Shown here: positions 18,413 to 26,268 of the stretch, piece after piece
Position numbering within the stretch: the stretch's first letter is position 1
Layout: each line of letters starts with the position of its first letter
Assembly: GCA_902619165.1 (NCBI GenBank)
Contig: CACNDI010000021.1
Span: 1-35,258, forward strand
Length of the DNA: 35,258 nucleotides
Origin: an uncultured Alphaproteobacteria bacterium
GTDB taxonomy: Bacteria; Pseudomonadota; Alphaproteobacteria; Rhodobacterales; Rhodobacteraceae
Direction of reading: 5' to 3'
Notes under the pieces: model-generated
Database searches by the model: none
The model's input: the letters and a program-made list of their open reading frames with translations, nothing else
What the model was told of the DNA's origin: nothing
Translations under genes and position numbers: made by a program

Positions 18413-19564
18413 AAGTTTATAATTAATCATGCATATTCCTGCCATGAAAAGCGAGCAGCCAGATAAAAGCATGGCGTTTTGGTAGTCTCCAAAAAAGTCG
18501 ATCATTAAACCTGAAATGTATGGCCCAACAATCTGGCCGATGCTAAAAGTAGTAGTTAAAAAAGCCACGGCAAATTTTATTGAGCCAGCATGCCGGATTT
18601 TTCCCTCCATTAACACTAGACCTACAATGCCGATTACCCCAATTCCATAAGCTAAGCAGGCAAATAATGAAGCTCCAATTCCATCAAAAAAGTACAAGGT
18701 AAGTATCCCTGTAGAGCAGGTGAAGCAGGATAAGGCTAAAGAGATATGATTCCCAGTAAGTTTACTGATAGCTTGCCAGATGAAAATGGCTGGCATAGCA
18801 GATATCCCAACTAAGATCCAACTTGCATGCTGAATGTTCTCTAATGTGGGGGTGTTGACAGCCAAAGCTGCGATAAAGGTACCAAAAATAATATAGCCAA
18901 ACCCAAAAAAAAAGTAACCTACGGAGATACCGACGAATCCTAAAGATAGTTTATTCGACTGAGAGGTCTGATCAATGCTTGATTCTGAACCTACTTCTAG
19001 CGGACTTGAAATGATTGGTATGGTTAAAACCAAGCAAATTAACGCTATAACAAACCATTGGTAGTGCCATTGCAAGTCAAACATAGAGCAGATCCATACA
19101 GCTATAGCACTTAAAAACATTCCAACACCAAAACCCGATATATGAGCTAAACGAAGATCTATGCGACCGGTAACTGTAATCTGAGAAAAAATTAGGTTTG
19201 TCGCTATAACTAACCCAATTGCACCTGAAATTCCCTGGAGGAATCTTAATAAAACAAATAAGTAAAAATCGCTAGTTGAACCCATAAGGCCAAGCGTTAC
19301 AATGGACACTACAACCGATAGATAAAGTGTAAGCCTTTGTTTGTTTGCAAAAGAATAAATAAGGGGAATAATCGAACCAATTAGATATCCCAAATAGTTA
19401 GAAGAAGCTATCAAGCCGATATCTGCAGAGGAAATATTAAGAGTATTCTGCATGTAGGGGATTATAGGAGTATAAGCAAACCTGCCTAAGCCACCAGTAA
19501 TTGCCACAACACAAATTCCTACTAGTACCAATCTAAACTGTGAATTTGTTGTTAAAAATGACAT
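18395..19564 (-). CDS. MFS transporter, YbfB/YjiJ-like
   Basis: This is a 389-residue inner-membrane carrier of about 12 hydrophobic segments. The opening GGLGRFAYTPIIPYMQ with LGYLIGS is the start of the YbfB/YjiJ group of major facilitator proteins. Substrates of this group are mostly unknown. The first gap (about residues 45-80) contains the usual loop between helices 2 and 3, here poorly matching the general MFS motif. It stands alone on the minus strand, convergent with the methyltransferase and divergent from selD. Confidence 0.85.
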   Translation of the reverse strand: MSFLTTNSQFRLVLVGICVVAITGGLGRFAYTPIIPYMQNTLNISSADIGLIASSNYLGYLIGSIIPLIYSFANKQRLTLYLSVVVSIVTLGLMGSTSDFYLFVLLRFLQGISGAIGLVIATNLIFSQITVTGRIDLRLAHISGFGVGMFLSAIAVWICSMFDLQWHYQWFVIALICLVLTIPIISSPLEVGSESSIDQTSQSNKLSLGFVGISVGYFFFGFGYIIFGTFIAALAVNTPTLENIQHASWILVGISAMPAIFIWQAISKLTGNHISLALSCFTCSTGILTLYFFDGIGASLFACLAYGIGVIGIVGLVLMEGKIRHAGSIKFAVAFLTTTFSIGQIVGPYISGLMIDFFGDYQNAMLLSGCSLFMAGICMINYKLLFSRF

Positions 19565-19638
19565 TTCTTTTTATAGTTCCTATGATTGAAAATAGCTTTT
19601 TATGCCTTAAGAATATGCAAACAAAAGGATAGCCATAA

Positions 19639-21801
19639 ATGAATAGTGAGGAAAGTTTTTTTGAAAGAGACTTGGTTCTCATCGGAGCAGGGCATACTAA
19701 TTGTCTTTTTTTGAAAATGTGGGCAATGAAGAATGATCCTTCTCTTCGAGTGACTCTAATCAATCCAGATCCTATTTCCTCTTATACCGGCATGCTACCG
19801 GCTCTAGTAGCTGGTTTATGTACTAAAGCAGATGCGCAAGTAAATTTATTCAGTTTATGTAGAGCTACAGGAACAAGACTAATTATCGATACTGTTAAAA
19901 AAATCGATAAGAAAAAAAGTGAAATTATTTGTAAGACAGGGAGGATTGTAAACTTTGATCTCCTATCCATAAATATTGGATCTAACTCTGTCCCTTTGAT
20001 TAATGGGTTTAAAAAATTTGGATGCAGCGTTCGGCCTCTAGCTGCATTTCAAGAGCGTTGGGAAAACTTTTTGGAGACTGTTAATGAAAAATCTTCTCCA
20101 GTTATTTGTGTTATAGGAGGAGGCTTAGCATCAATCGAGTTGAGTTTCGCGATGGATATTCGATTGAAGAAGACTGAATTAGAAAATTTCAAGATTAAAA
20201 TTTTTGCGAGTGGTAAAGCTTTTGAAAAATTGAGCTCAATTCAACAAAGATATTTGAAAACCAAAGCCAAGCTACGAAAAATTGAAATAATTGAAAACAC
20301 ACCAATAAAAGAAGTTTCAAATAATGGATTAGTACAAAAAAATGGCAACTTGGTTCATGCAGATTTTATTATTTCCTGTATTGGACCTCAGCCAAATGAT
20401 TTGTTTAAAAAGTCAAAAATTGAAAATAAAAATGGTTATATATGCGTGGACGAAACTTTAAGAGTCATAGGCTTTCAAAATGCGTTTGCAGTTGGCGATT
20501 GTGCATATTTCCCCTCTGAAGCGGTAGATAAGTCAGGAGTTTATGCTGTTAGGCAAGCACCTATTCTTTACAAAAATATCCTTAAGTTTCTTCAGAACGA
20601 GCAGCTAATCCGATTTAAACCTCAAAGTGATTATTTAAAGCTCATTGTCTATGAGGGTGCATCTGCGATCTTCCTTAGAAATGGCGTTGCCTTTTCTGCT
20701 AAATGGGTTTGGTCATTAAAAAGTTTCATCGATAAAAAGTTTATAACAAATTTCAAAAAACTTAGTGAAATGGTCACTAAAGATATGGAAAAAGCTCAAA
20801 ACAATAACCAAAAAATACTCTGTGGTGGCTGTGGATCAAAAGTCGGAAATGTTATTTTGGAGTCTTCATTAAGAAAATTATCAGATCCTGGCTCAAAACA
20901 TATTGTTAGTAAAATAGGAGATGATGCAGCAATTATAAAATTTAATTCCTCATTTCAAGCTTTGACAACAGATCATCTGAGGTCATTCACAAAGGATGCA
21001 TGGCTTCAAAGTAAAATTACAGCGATTCATGCGTTGGGAGATATTTGGGCAATGGGATCCGATCCCGAAATCGCTCTCACAAATATTATTATTCCAGAGT
21101 CCTCCAACGAGATACAAAAGCGAACAATCGAAGAAATTATCGATGGGGCAAATAGTGTTTTTGGTGCTGAGGGAGTAAAGATAGTAGGAGGTCATACCTC
21201 TTTAGGAAAAGAGATAGTGATTGGTTTCACGTTGGGAGGTTTCTCAAAAAAGCAACCTAAGACTGTTGATAAGGCATGTGTAGGAGATCAAATAATCTTA
21301 ACCAAACCATTAGGCTCAGGAGTTCTTATGGCAGGAGAAATGCGTTTTGAAGGTGAAGCGCAGCATCTTAAAAATCTTTTTGATGCTATGTCTCAGTCAC
21401 AAAGTTCTATAGCTAAGGTGCTAAGCAAAGTAGCAAACTCAATGACTGATATAACTGGTTTCGGCTTGGCCGGTCACCTTCTGAACATAGTTTCAAAGTC
21501 TAACGTAGGGGCAAAACTATTTTTGGATCTGGTACCTGTATACCCTGGCGTCAAAAATCTAATAACCAAGGATATCAGGTCTTCGATTTTCGAGAATAAT
21601 TATATGTATACTGAGAGAATGATTATTAAAACGACAGCAAATACAGATATCCTTTTTGATCCCCAAACATCTGGTCCACTACTAGCTACGGTCCCCAAAG
21701 ACAAAGTAAAGGGGGTCATTGCTGCTGGAGAAGATTTTGGTTTCGATTGCAAAGTTATAGGAGAACTTACAAATGGCAAGCCCTATATAGAAGTATTATA
21801 G
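19639..21801 (+). CDS. selD: Fusion of FAD/NAD(P) oxidoreductase and selenide, water dikinase (SelD)
   Basis: SelD makes selenophosphate from selenide and ATP, the selenium donor for selenouridine and selenocysteine. In this 720-residue protein residues about 10-375 form a pyridine nucleotide-disulfide-type oxidoreductase (GAGHTN near the start, FAVGDCA near 295) and the rest is SelD. The catalytic Cys is C398 in CGGCGSK with K401; it is Cys and not selenocysteine, since the codon is TGT. The second Cys of E. coli SelD is Ser here. The GDDAA and DITGFGL motifs of the family are present. Such fusions are known in cyanobacteria and other bacteria; the oxidoreductase may reduce the selenium substrate, which is inferred. 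AGGATAG precedes the ATG. Confidence 0.94.
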   Translation: MNSEESFFERDLVLIGAGHTNCLFLKMWAMKNDPSLRVTLINPDPISSYTGMLPALVAGLCTKADAQVNLFSLCRATGTRLIIDTVKKIDKKKSEIICKTGRIVNFDLLSINIGSNSVPLINGFKKFGCSVRPLAAFQERWENFLETVNEKSSPVICVIGGGLASIELSFAMDIRLKKTELENFKIKIFASGKAFEKLSSIQQRYLKTKAKLRKIEIIENTPIKEVSNNGLVQKNGNLVHADFIISCIGPQPNDLFKKSKIENKNGYICVDETLRVIGFQNAFAVGDCAYFPSEAVDKSGVYAVRQAPILYKNILKFLQNEQLIRFKPQSDYLKLIVYEGASAIFLRNGVAFSAKWVWSLKSFIDKKFITNFKKLSEMVTKDMEKAQNNNQKILCGGCGSKVGNVILESSLRKLSDPGSKHIVSKIGDDAAIIKFNSSFQALTTDHLRSFTKDAWLQSKITAIHALGDIWAMGSDPEIALTNIIIPESSNEIQKRTIEEIIDGANSVFGAEGVKIVGGHTSLGKEIVIGFTLGGFSKKQPKTVDKACVGDQIILTKPLGSGVLMAGEMRFEGEAQHLKNLFDAMSQSQSSIAKVLSKVANSMTDITGFGLAGHLLNIVSKSNVGAKLFLDLVPVYPGVKNLITKDIRSSIFENNYMYTERMIIKTTANTDILFDPQTSGPLLATVPKDKVKGVIAAGEDFGFDCKVIGELTNGKPYIEVL

Positions 21802-21821
21802 AGTATTCATTCTATTTTTTT
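21798..21821 (+). terminator. Possible weak intrinsic terminator after selD
   Basis: A short inverted repeat (atagag at 21798-21803 and ttctat at 21810-21815, with one G-T pair) brackets a 6-base loop, and a run of 7 T follows. It lies on the stop codons of selD and mnmH, which converge with a 5-base gap. The stem is short and AT-rich, so termination would be weak. Confidence 0.25.
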
Positions 21822-22862
21822 CGCCGTTTGCAATATTCTATCAACCATTGAACTTAATCCTTTTGGGGACATATCCTCTATTTTTAACTTGGCAAATACT
21901 TCTTTCTTCTTTCTTAACAGGCTTCGTTTGTACCTAGGGTCATAATGTTTTTCCATAAGTTGTTTTACAAGTTCATAAAACTCTTTATTTTTTGCCAATA
22001 GCAACCAGCTTTCTACAACTTTATGCCCAGCTATGGTCGAAAGGCTTGTAATTTGTTTTTCTAACAAATCTAGATCAGTTGTTATTTCGGAATATTCTTC
22101 AACTAAAAATTTTGCCCTCTTTTCAACAGTGGCTGATAGTTCAATTTGTGGAGCGCTTTTCATCAACTTCCAAAATTCCTTAGGTATATGCAAGTTTCCA
22201 ATTTTATTGGATTCTGCCTCCACAAATATTGGCTCATTAGTTTTGAGATTTACCAGTTTATCGTAGATTAGCGTTTCAAATAACTTTTGTGACGGTTGTT
22301 TCTGACCTTGTGACCCAAATACAGATCCTTTGTGATTTGCCAGGCTTTCCAAATCGAGAATTTGCCCATTTTTTTTTTCTATCAAATTAAGTACTTTTGT
22401 TTTCGCTGTGCCCGTATTTCCTGTGAGGAGTATTAGATAGTACCTGTCAATATTTCTATTTAGGAATTCACTGATATGTTTTCGAAATGCCTTATAGCCT
22501 CCATCTACCACTTCTACTTTCCAACCTATTTGGTCCAGTATAGTGGCCAAGGCATAAGATCGCTGTCCACCTCGCCAACAGTATATCAAAGGAAGCCAAT
22601 CTCTATTTTTGTTGTAGAGATAATCTTTTAAATGATCTGAAATATTTTTAGAAACTATAGATGCGCCTAACTTCTTTGCTTCAAATTTACTTTTCTGTTT
22701 ATACATCGTACCAATCATTTCCCGTTCTGCATTAGAAAGAACTGGAAGATTAATAGACCCCGGTATCCGGTCTTCTTCAAACTCTAATGGTGAACGAACG
22801 TCAATGACATCATCGAAATCATGTATTTGAATATCCGAAAACTTTACACGCTTTATAGTCAT
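21807..22862 (-). CDS. mnmH: MnmH (SelU), tRNA 2-selenouridine synthase
   Basis: MnmH replaces sulfur with selenium at 2-thiouridine in the wobble position of some tRNAs, using selenophosphate. The N-terminal rhodanese domain has the active-site Cys in YCWRGGQRS (C95 from the ATG at 22862; E. coli C97). The C-terminal domain carries a P-loop, GNTGTAKT at about 148-155. A TTG at 22874 would add four residues; GAGAAG abuts it directly, so I prefer the ATG, though neither is certain. Length 351 residues, near the family norm. It converges on selD with a 5-base gap, its likely partner. Confidence 0.95.
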   Translation of the reverse strand: MTIKRVKFSDIQIHDFDDVIDVRSPLEFEEDRIPGSINLPVLSNAEREMIGTMYKQKSKFEAKKLGASIVSKNISDHLKDYLYNKNRDWLPLIYCWRGGQRSYALATILDQIGWKVEVVDGGYKAFRKHISEFLNRNIDRYYLILLTGNTGTAKTKVLNLIEKKNGQILDLESLANHKGSVFGSQGQKQPSQKLFETLIYDKLVNLKTNEPIFVEAESNKIGNLHIPKEFWKLMKSAPQIELSATVEKRAKFLVEEYSEITTDLDLLEKQITSLSTIAGHKVVESWLLLAKNKEFYELVKQLMEKHYDPRYKRSLLRKKKEVFAKLKIEDMSPKGLSSMVDRILQTAKKIE

Positions 22863-22894
22863 ATTTTTATTCAACTTCTCAAAAGAAAGGAGTT

Positions 22895-22915
22895 ATTAAT
22901 ATAATTAGTATTAAT
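22895..22915. promoter_or_regulatory. Inverted repeat in the mnmH/cyclase intergenic region
   Basis: ATTAATA and TATTAAT form a perfect 7-bp inverted repeat with a 7-base spacer, between the two divergent starts. It could be an operator for either direction. It is AT-rich in an AT-rich background, so chance is a real possibility. Confidence 0.25.
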
Positions 22916-22929
22916 TTAGGTAAAAAGAT

Positions 22930-22935
22930 AGGAGG
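22930..22935 (+). promoter_or_regulatory. Perfect Shine-Dalgarno AGGAGG
   Basis: AGGAGG lies 7 bases before the ATG at 22943, the best ribosome binding site I saw in the window. It serves a 17-codon frame, not the cyclase, whose frame has a stop at 22956-22958 and so cannot begin here. Confidence 0.6.
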
Positions 22936-22942
22936 ATACTAA

Positions 22943-22996
22943 ATGTTTTTTAACTTAAGAAATTTGTGTGCATGTCATGAGAAAAAAGATTATTGA
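22943..22996 (+). CDS. Possible 17-residue upstream peptide
   Basis: ATG 22943 to TGA 22994-22996 encodes MFFNLRNLCACHEKKDY, with AGGAGG at ideal spacing. It contains two cysteines and a histidine (CACH) and overlaps the cyclase start at 22977 by 20 bases. It may be a leader that couples or regulates cyclase translation. Alternatively the A6 run at 22982-22987 may carry a base error or a +1 shift that fuses the two frames, making this the N-terminus of the cyclase. No homologue is known to me. Confidence 0.4.
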   Translation: MFFNLRNLCACHEKKDY

Positions 22997-23753
22997 TCTA
23001 TCGGTATCGTTAGAAATAGGCATAAACTCTGATCCCCCTGCTGTTCTCCCGAAGATTGACTACATATCTCACCAAGATTCTGCTGAACACGTTTGTTCTT
23101 TCTTTCCGGGGCTTCAGAAAGATGACTTGCCCGGAGGAGAAGGGTGGGCGGTTGAGCAATTAAATATAAGTACTCATAATGGCACCCACCTTGATGCTCC
23201 CTATCATTTTCACTCGACTATGGATCGGGGTAAAAAAGCGATCACTATTGATCAGGTTCCACTTGAATGGTGTTTTAACCCTGGTGTTAAATTTGACTTT
23301 CGACATATGGAAGATGGTTATGTTGTTACACCTAATGATATAAAAGCCGAGCTTAAAAGAATTAACTATGAAATTAAGCCATTTGACATTGTTCTGGTTA
23401 ATACATCGGCTGGCAAACACTATGGTGCTGACGACTATCTCCTTAAGGGCTGTGGTATGGGAAAAGACGCGACAATATTTTTATTGGAAAAAGGGGTAAG
23501 AATTACTGGGACTGATGCTTGGAGCTGGGATGCACCCTTTGCTCATACTGCAGAAAAATACAGACAAACAAAGGATTCTTCAATTATATGGGAAGGTCAT
23601 AGAGCAGGTATGGAAAAGGCTTATTGCCATATGGAAAAGTTGAGCTCTCTGGAGAAATTACCAGACTACGGATACACGATATCCTGCTTCCCCTTTAAAA
23701 TAAAGAAAGCTTCCGCTGGGTTCATTCGTGCGGTGGCCATTTTGGATCTGTAG
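22977..23753 (+). CDS. Cyclase-family metal hydrolase (kynurenine formamidase-like)
   Basis: The family, which includes bacterial kynurenine formamidase and polyketide cyclases, hydrolyses amide or ester bonds using divalent metal bound by His and Asp. The signature HxGTHxDxPxH is present with H67, H71, D73 and H77 (numbered from ATG 22977). The start MRKKIIDLSVSL is normal for the family. GTG 22968 is the only other possible start in frame. Neither has a strong ribosome binding site, which leaves coupling to the 17-codon frame as an explanation. At 258 residues it is close to the larger cyclase members; the substrate is unknown. Confidence 0.88.
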   Translation: MRKKIIDLSVSLEIGINSDPPAVLPKIDYISHQDSAEHVCSFFPGLQKDDLPGGEGWAVEQLNISTHNGTHLDAPYHFHSTMDRGKKAITIDQVPLEWCFNPGVKFDFRHMEDGYVVTPNDIKAELKRINYEIKPFDIVLVNTSAGKHYGADDYLLKGCGMGKDATIFLLEKGVRITGTDAWSWDAPFAHTAEKYRQTKDSSIIWEGHRAGMEKAYCHMEKLSSLEKLPDYGYTISCFPFKIKKASAGFIRAVAILDL

Positions 23754-23821
23754 CCTAATATAGAGGGAGAATTTGTTTTCTATAAAATTTAATGAAACAG
23801 CAGTTCTAAAGTTAATCCTAT

Positions 23822-25480
23822 TTATAAGCCGCCCATTATATATTCAAAACTTGTATCAGCAGGTAATGTCCCAAAAGCTCCACTCCATCGTGGTCCAAGT
23901 CTACTATTACAAAAAGCCGAAACTTTTTCCTCTTCGCCACTTTTTATAAAAATTGATGCCTGAATAAGACAGGCCATTTTTTCCGTCAGTAGCCTAGCCT
24001 TAACTTCTAAATCTATTGGATCTTGCAAAGTTTCTTTCAAGTGATTAAAGCTCTCATCAAAATTTTTATTTGATCCTTTTGCTGAGGCGAGTTCTCTAAA
24101 TAATGCAGGTAGTGCATTTTTATCTCTCTGTAGAGCTCTCAAAACATCTAAACACATTACATTACCGCTTCCTTCCCAGATGCTATTAAGAGGAGCCTCC
24201 CTGTAAAGCCTGGGCATAATAGATTCTTCTATATAACCAGAACCACCATGACACTCTAAAGCTTCGAATACCAAATAAGGTGCTCTCTTAGTTATCCAGT
24301 ATTTACTTATAGCGGTACTTATACGAGCGAACGACCGTTCATCTTCATTGGAATTTTGATTGTCAACGGCCCTTGCTACTCTGAGCGACAAATTCAAAGC
24401 AGCCTCACTTTCTAAAACCATATCGGCGACAACGTTTCTCATTAAAGGTTGATCGATCAGTCTTCTTTGAAATGCTGACCTGTGAGAAACATGATGTTGG
24501 ACCTGAACAATCGCCTGACGCATTAAAGACGCTGAGCTGACAGCACAGTATATTCTATTTCCTATAACCATATCTAGAATTGTCTTAATTCCCTTCCCCT
24601 CTTCTCCAATCATTGTGCCAAATGTATCATCGAGTTCAATTTCAGAGGATGCATTTGACTTGTTGCCAAGCTTGTCTTTTAGTCTCTGAATGAAAAAACT
24701 ATTTCGTTCCCCATTTGGCATCCATCTTGGCACAAGAAAACATGATAACCCGACATCAGTGTTGGCTAGCACAAGAAAGGCATCGCACATAGGGGCCGAG
24801 CAAAAATACTTATGACCAGTAAGAAGATAATCCGACCCATTACCAACATTAGAGGACACTGGCTTTGCTCTCGTTGAGTTGGCTCTTACATCCGATCCGC
24901 CTTGCTTCTCGGTCATAAACATACCTATTGTTGCACCCACTTTTTGATCGATGGGTATATCTCGATCATCATATTGATTTGATAGCACCTTTGGTAACCA
25001 TTGATCCTCTAATTGTTGATTATGCTTAAGTGCTGGTATAACAGAATACGTCATCGCCATCGGACACATAACGCCACCCTCTACTTGATTAAACATGTAA
25101 GTGAGTGCCATGTGCGCAACCTGTGACCCCTCTTTGTTATGTTTCCATGCAAAGCTTGGAATTTCATTATTTATAGCTGCTCTTAGAAGTTGATGATAGG
25201 ACGGATGGTAATCAATGTAATTAATTCTATTTCCATATTGATCAAAAGCCTTTAATTCTGGTGGATTTTTATTTGCCTTCTCTGCATGATCAAACATTTC
25301 GGTGCTGCCCATCAACTGCCCAAAATCACTTAATGTTTTTTCTGCCCACCCCGCACCTTCTCTATTAACAGCATCTCTTAGATTTTTATCACCTTTCCAT
25401 AGATCTTGATTGCCTATATATGGAGGCATGTTTTCAACCTCATGTGTTGGTAATTGTTTGATTGGCCTGAGATGGTTCAT
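23822..25480 (-). CDS. AidB-like acyl-CoA dehydrogenase
   Basis: The 552-residue protein matches the AidB branch of acyl-CoA dehydrogenases over its whole length: MTEKQGGSDVRANSTRA, GHKYFCSAPMCDAFLVLA, GLSCFLVPRW, KDKLGNKSNASSE, and LNSIWEGSGNVMCLDVLRAL. E. coli AidB binds DNA and FAD and has weak isovaleryl-CoA dehydrogenase activity. Family members in catabolic operons may be true dehydrogenases. It is the last gene of the five-gene minus operon, 14 bases after the MOSC gene. A role in damage protection versus catabolism cannot be decided from sequence. Confidence 0.92.
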   Translation of the reverse strand: MNHLRPIKQLPTHEVENMPPYIGNQDLWKGDKNLRDAVNREGAGWAEKTLSDFGQLMGSTEMFDHAEKANKNPPELKAFDQYGNRINYIDYHPSYHQLLRAAINNEIPSFAWKHNKEGSQVAHMALTYMFNQVEGGVMCPMAMTYSVIPALKHNQQLEDQWLPKVLSNQYDDRDIPIDQKVGATIGMFMTEKQGGSDVRANSTRAKPVSSNVGNGSDYLLTGHKYFCSAPMCDAFLVLANTDVGLSCFLVPRWMPNGERNSFFIQRLKDKLGNKSNASSEIELDDTFGTMIGEEGKGIKTILDMVIGNRIYCAVSSASLMRQAIVQVQHHVSHRSAFQRRLIDQPLMRNVVADMVLESEAALNLSLRVARAVDNQNSNEDERSFARISTAISKYWITKRAPYLVFEALECHGGSGYIEESIMPRLYREAPLNSIWEGSGNVMCLDVLRALQRDKNALPALFRELASAKGSNKNFDESFNHLKETLQDPIDLEVKARLLTEKMACLIQASIFIKSGEEEKVSAFCNSRLGPRWSGAFGTLPADTSFEYIMGGL

Positions 25481-25494
25481 ATTATTTAGTCCAT

Positions 25495-26268
25495 TTAAAA
25501 AAGTGAAAGCACACTGTTGATGCCTACGGTCCCGGGAGTCCTTACACTGCAGTAAACTCCAAAATCCTGATGTCCAAATCGTTCATTAAGTACACTTATA
25601 GTATCACAATTACGTTGGCCTGTCTTTGTATTAGTTTTTGTAGCATTACATCGCTCTATTCTATCAACAACCTTTAACTCTACTTCATCAATTTTAATCA
25701 ATTTACCAACCCAATCAAATTCAACCCATGGCTTCCCTGTACGTATCCATATATTTCCTCTGAACCTCTCAGGTTCCAAGCTAATCCCTGCTTTCTTGGA
25801 GAGATCTTCTAGAGAGTCTAACGAGTTGATAGAAATTGACTGGAAGGGAGTGTCTGTGAGAGCCGTATCGGCTACGCTTACTAATTTTGTAGGTTTTGGA
25901 AATTTATCAGTACAAACAGGGAGCAACCACTTCACAAAAGTTTCTCGATCAATATGGTCACTAAGGTCTATTTTTATAGGTTTTAAATCGGGGTGTTTAA
26001 AAATATATTTTTGATCATCAGTCCTTATTGACTCGACGGCTGATAGCGTCGGCATAATTGAGCCTCTGAGAAACTTAGTACACGGTTGCCACTCATTTGA
26101 TAATTCGTCAAAAGAACTTTTTTCATGCACCAATGCCCAACTTCTGTCCAAAGGAAGAGCTTTTCTTCTTTCTAACTTAATCTGTGTAATTTCTTCGCGA
26201 CTTATCGATTTTATTGGATGCCGAAAAATCTTTTCCACTTTGACAGGCAATGTGCTTATTGAATTCAT
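25495..26268 (-). CDS. MOSC-domain protein (mARC/YcbX-like, without ferredoxin domain)
   Basis: MOSC proteins bind molybdenum cofactor, and mARC/YcbX members reduce N-hydroxylated compounds. Here an N-terminal beta-barrel (HPIKSISREEI, RRKALPLDRSWALV) precedes the MOSC domain. The cysteine that binds molybdenum in mARC fits C207 in ERCNATKTNTKTGQRN, and the motif GVYCSVRTPGTV ends it. It has 257 residues and lacks the C-terminal 2Fe-2S domain of E. coli YcbX, so electrons would come from a separate partner. The start is ATG 26268 because it overlaps the stop of the upstream carboxyltransferase in TAATG; a longer frame up to 26340 lies inside that gene. Function is inferred. Confidence 0.85.
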   Translation of the reverse strand: MNSISTLPVKVEKIFRHPIKSISREEITQIKLERRKALPLDRSWALVHEKSSFDELSNEWQPCTKFLRGSIMPTLSAVESIRTDDQKYIFKHPDLKPIKIDLSDHIDRETFVKWLLPVCTDKFPKPTKLVSVADTALTDTPFQSISINSLDSLEDLSKKAGISLEPERFRGNIWIRTGKPWVEFDWVGKLIKIDEVELKVVDRIERCNATKTNTKTGQRNCDTISVLNERFGHQDFGVYCSVRTPGTVGINSVLSLF

